Shown here: piece after piece, positions 6,286 to 7,917 of the stretch
How the letters are laid out: each line of letters opens with the position of its first letter
Position numbering within the stretch: the stretch's first letter is position 1
NCBI GenBank assembly: GCA_002331565.1
Contig: DCZC01000159.1
Location: forward strand, 387 to 8,303
Source: Gemmatimonas sp. UBA2094
GTDB taxonomy: Bacteria > Gemmatimonadota > Gemmatimonadetes > Gemmatimonadales > Gemmatimonadaceae
Direction: 5' to 3'
DNA length: 7,917 nt
Position numbers and translations under genes: made by a program
Notes under the pieces: generated by a model
What the model was told of the DNA's origin: nothing
Databases searched by the model: none
Seen by the model: only the letters and a program-made list of their open reading frames with translations

Positions 6286-6561
6286 TCAGGCGAGCGTCTT
6301 CAGCACCAGCTTGGAAACGGCGTTCAGGGTGTCGAGCACCCCGTCACCCGTCACGGTAACAGATTCGAACTGGATGACGAACGGCATGCAGGTGAGATCG
6401 TACCCGTCCACCGCCTTCAAAATGAGCTATCGCGATGCATTGTAATAGACCCGCCCCGGCACTGTGTAGCGGTGGAAGCGGGCGCTGAAGCCGCGGATCG
6501 TCCCGAGATCGACCGGCAGGACATCGAAGAAGCGCGTGTGCTCCGTCTCCGTGCCGATCAG
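6286..6561 (-). pseudogene. mglA: Remnant of mglA (Ras-like polarity/gliding GTPase)
   Basis: One minus-strand frame reads 44 codons, a TAG (6429-6427), then 46 codons to TGA. The first part contains [38 protein letters not shown], the core of MglA around its atypical G3 motif TVPG. The TAG replaces the Lys of the conserved SRKLILK, probably AAG to TAG. After it, LILKAVDG joins directly to YDLTCMPFVIQ at 6403/6402, lacking the VFVADSQ-type segment. That in turn joins to FESVTVTGDGVLDTL at 6370/6369, lacking the NKRD guanine-specificity segment. The N-terminal P-loop half is absent, and homology begins where recR ends. All pieces stay in one frame. Such a product cannot bind GTP as MglA does. 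No mglB (roadblock) gene is present next to it. Confidence 0.88.
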
Positions 6562-7148
6562 AGCATGTCGCGGCGGGCCGCGAGCGCCTGCGCGATCGTT
6601 ACGCCGTCGGCGTACTCGAGGTCACCGCCAACGGGGAGGCCACGGGCGATGCGGGTTACCCGGACGTCGCGCCCGGCCAGTTGCCGCTGCACGTACAGCG
6701 CTGTGGCTTCGCCCTCGAGCGAGGGATTGGTCGCCAGGATAACCTCCCGCACCCCCTCCGGCTCGATGCGTACCAGCAGCGACCCGATGGTGAGGTCGTC
6801 CGGCCCCACGCCATCCAGTGGCGACAGACGCCCCCCCAGCACATGGTACAGGCCACGAAACTCACCGGCCCGCTCGATGGAGGCGATGTCGCTGGCTTCC
6901 TCGACCACGCACACGAGCGTGCCGTCACGCCGCGCATCGGCGCAAAGCGCACACAAGGGCGACTCGGTGAGATTGTGGCAGCGGTCGCACTGCCGCACGC
7001 GTTCGGTGAGCGTCACCAGCGCCTCGGCGAGCCGCCGGCTCTGCGCCGCCGGCTGCCGCAGCAGGTGATAGGTGAGACGCAGCGCGGTCTTGCGCCCGAT
7101 ACCGGGCAGCCGTGCCAGCTCGTTGGTGAGTTCGTCGATGACCGACAC
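6558..7148 (-). CDS. recR: Recombination mediator protein RecR
   Basis: Cytoplasmic repair protein that with RecO (and RecF) loads RecA onto SSB-coated gapped DNA. The 196 residues are full length. A helix-hairpin-helix ([15 protein letters not shown], 11-25) comes first. Next is a four-cysteine zinc finger with C54, C57, C66 and C69 (CDRC...CALC). The Toprim domain (about 77-170) includes VVEEASD (81-87) and [12 protein letters not shown] (141-152), and a C-terminal segment has [13 protein letters not shown]. The start is GTG at 7148, 24 bp after the ybaB stop, with no strong Shine-Dalgarno. The last bases overlap the mglA remnant by 4 bp. Placement after dnaX-ybaB is the classical arrangement. 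Confidence 0.97.
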   Translation of the reverse strand: MSVIDELTNELARLPGIGRKTALRLTYHLLRQPAAQSRRLAEALVTLTERVRQCDRCHNLTESPLCALCADARRDGTLVCVVEEASDIASIERAGEFRGLYHVLGGRLSPLDGVGPDDLTIGSLLVRIEPEGVREVILATNPSLEGEATALYVQRQLAGRDVRVTRIARGLPVGGDLEYADGVTIAQALAARRDML

Positions 7149-7172
7149 GCGCTGCCCGGAGCCGAGGCCGAA

Positions 7173-7481
7173 TCAGAACGGCAGGTTGAACGGCAGGTCG
7201 ATGCCGCCCGTCACCTTCTTGAGCTCCATCTGCATGGCGTCGGCCGCTTTCTTCTGCGCCTCCGCCACCGCGACCACGACGAGGTCTTCGACCATGTCCT
7301 TGTCGCCCATGATCGACGGATCGATCTGGAGCCGCTTGAGCTGCATTTTTCCGTCCACCTCGGCCGCGACCATACCACCACCGGCGAGCGCGCTGAAGGT
7401 GCGCTGCGCGAGCTCGTCCTGCATCGCCTGCATGCGGGCCTGCATGTCCTTGAACTGGCCCAGCATCTTGAAGATATCCAT
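7173..7481 (-). CDS. ybaB: YbaB/EbfC family nucleoid-associated protein
   Basis: Small dimeric DNA-binding protein associated with the nucleoid in characterised homologues. The 102 residues match the family size. An N-terminal amphipathic helix (MDIFKMLGQFKDMQARMQ) is followed by a beta sheet with the conserved GGGMVAAEVDGKMQLKRLQI region (34-53). The C-terminal helix (about 63-89) contains DLVVVAVAEAQKKA. The ATG at 7481 fits the family N-terminus; the frame reads on upstream into dnaX but those residues are out of family. It begins 23 bp after the dnaX stop and is followed by recR, the conserved trio. Confidence 0.95.
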   Translation of the reverse strand: MDIFKMLGQFKDMQARMQAMQDELAQRTFSALAGGGMVAAEVDGKMQLKRLQIDPSIMGDKDMVEDLVVVAVAEAQKKAADAMQMELKKVTGGIDLPFNLPF

Positions 7482-7504
7482 CGGGAAATTCGGATGAGGT
7501 GTGG

Positions 7505-7917
7505 TCAGTCGAGCAGTTCGAGGTCCAGCACCCGCACCGCCGCCTCGAGCAGCGGATCCTTCGCGGCGATCTGTTCGGTGCGCTGCTGCTGCACGTCGTG
7601 TGCGGTGAGTCGCTTGGTCGTCGAATGCACCGCCGCGGGGCCGGTGGCTGCCGCACTGGTGCTGGCCCGCATGCTGAACGTGGTGATCCCCGGGAGCGTG
7701 TCCTGCAACACGGCAATCACATCCGCCCGCGCCCGCTCGACGGCCATCGCGAACGTGTCGTCGCTTGGCGAGTATCCGAGGGCGAGAACGCCTTCCGGCG
7801 ACACCTGCAGCGGGGCGAGGCGCTGGACCGACTCGGCAACCATACCGCGCCCGCCGGCTCGCAGGGCCTCGGCCACCCGGCTCCACGCGGCGTTCACCTG
7901 CTCCAGCGTCGGTGGGG
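7505..7917 (-). CDS. dnaX: DNA polymerase III subunit tau/gamma, C-terminal part only
   Basis: The 136 C-terminal residues of a gene that begins beyond the right edge. DnaX is the ATPase motor of the clamp loader, but none of the ATPase domain lies in the window. What is visible is the DnaX C-terminal region: a helix-rich start (VNAAWSRVAEALRAGG), a short sheet (LAPLQVSPEGVLALGY) and a second helix (AMAVERARADVIAVLQ). A low-complexity stretch follows, then the acidic/hydrophobic end DPLLEAAVRVLDLELLD. Assignment rests on this weakly conserved region together with the following ybaB-recR, so it is less certain than for the neighbours. No internal frameshift site is seen in this part. Confidence 0.8.
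   Translation of the reverse strand, partial: PPTLEQVNAAWSRVAEALRAGGRGMVAESVQRLAPLQVSPEGVLALGYSPSDDTFAMAVERARADVIAVLQDTLPGITTFSMRASTSAAATGPAAVHSTTKRLTAHDVQQQRTEQIAAKDPLLEAAVRVLDLELLD

Noticed and set aside
6103..7068. Plus-strand frame of 321 codons across pgsA, the mglA remnant and recR
   Set aside because: It spans three separate minus-strand genes, and its Arg/Ser-rich composition marks it as a shadow.

Overview
The window is dense, GC-rich bacterial chromosome with almost every gene on the minus strand, so transcription runs from right to left. Gene content and order (dnaX-ybaB-recR, an MglA-type GTPase remnant, pgsA, cinA, grpE, dnaJ) together with many GTG or weakly Shine-Dalgarno-preceded starts fit a member of the Gemmatimonadota. 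That placement comes from protein resemblance recalled from memory and was not checked by a search. No tRNA, rRNA or CRISPR array is visible.

Layout in transcription order (high to low coordinates): the 3' part of dnaX (7917-7505), ybaB (7481-7173) and recR (7148-6558) form the widely conserved replication/repair cluster. Directly after recR, overlapping its stop codon, is a decayed mglA (6561-6286). It has no P-loop half, one in-frame TAG and two internal in-frame deletions. pgsA (6230-5562) follows. A small plus-strand gene of the GxxExxY family (5130-5525) then interrupts the run. Paired 12-bp GAGGCACGGAGG-type units flank it in inverted orientation (5063-5090 and 5525-5552). Beyond it are cinA (5043-3763), grpE (3596-3057), dnaJ (3027-1888) and a small outer-membrane barrel protein (1888-1337) whose start overlaps the dnaJ stop by one base. 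Last is a dicarboxylate/amino-acid:cation symporter with its own candidate promoter (1239-1, C-terminus cut by the window edge).

Functionally the window holds housekeeping modules: clamp loading and recombinational repair (dnaX, ybaB, recR), acidic phospholipid synthesis (pgsA), pyridine-nucleotide salvage/repair (cinA), the DnaK co-chaperones (grpE, dnaJ), a surface protein tied translationally to dnaJ, and a transporter.

Two places depart from the ordinary. First, 5063-5552 looks like a compact repeat-bounded cargo unit carrying a predicted PD-(D/E)XK-fold protein. Removing it would leave pgsA and cinA 28 bp apart in the same orientation. Second, 6286-6561 is a fossil of a Ras-like polarity GTPase at the spot where an intact mglB/mglA pair may once have stood. 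A lesser point is that the symporter has lost the family's NMDGT cation-site motif.
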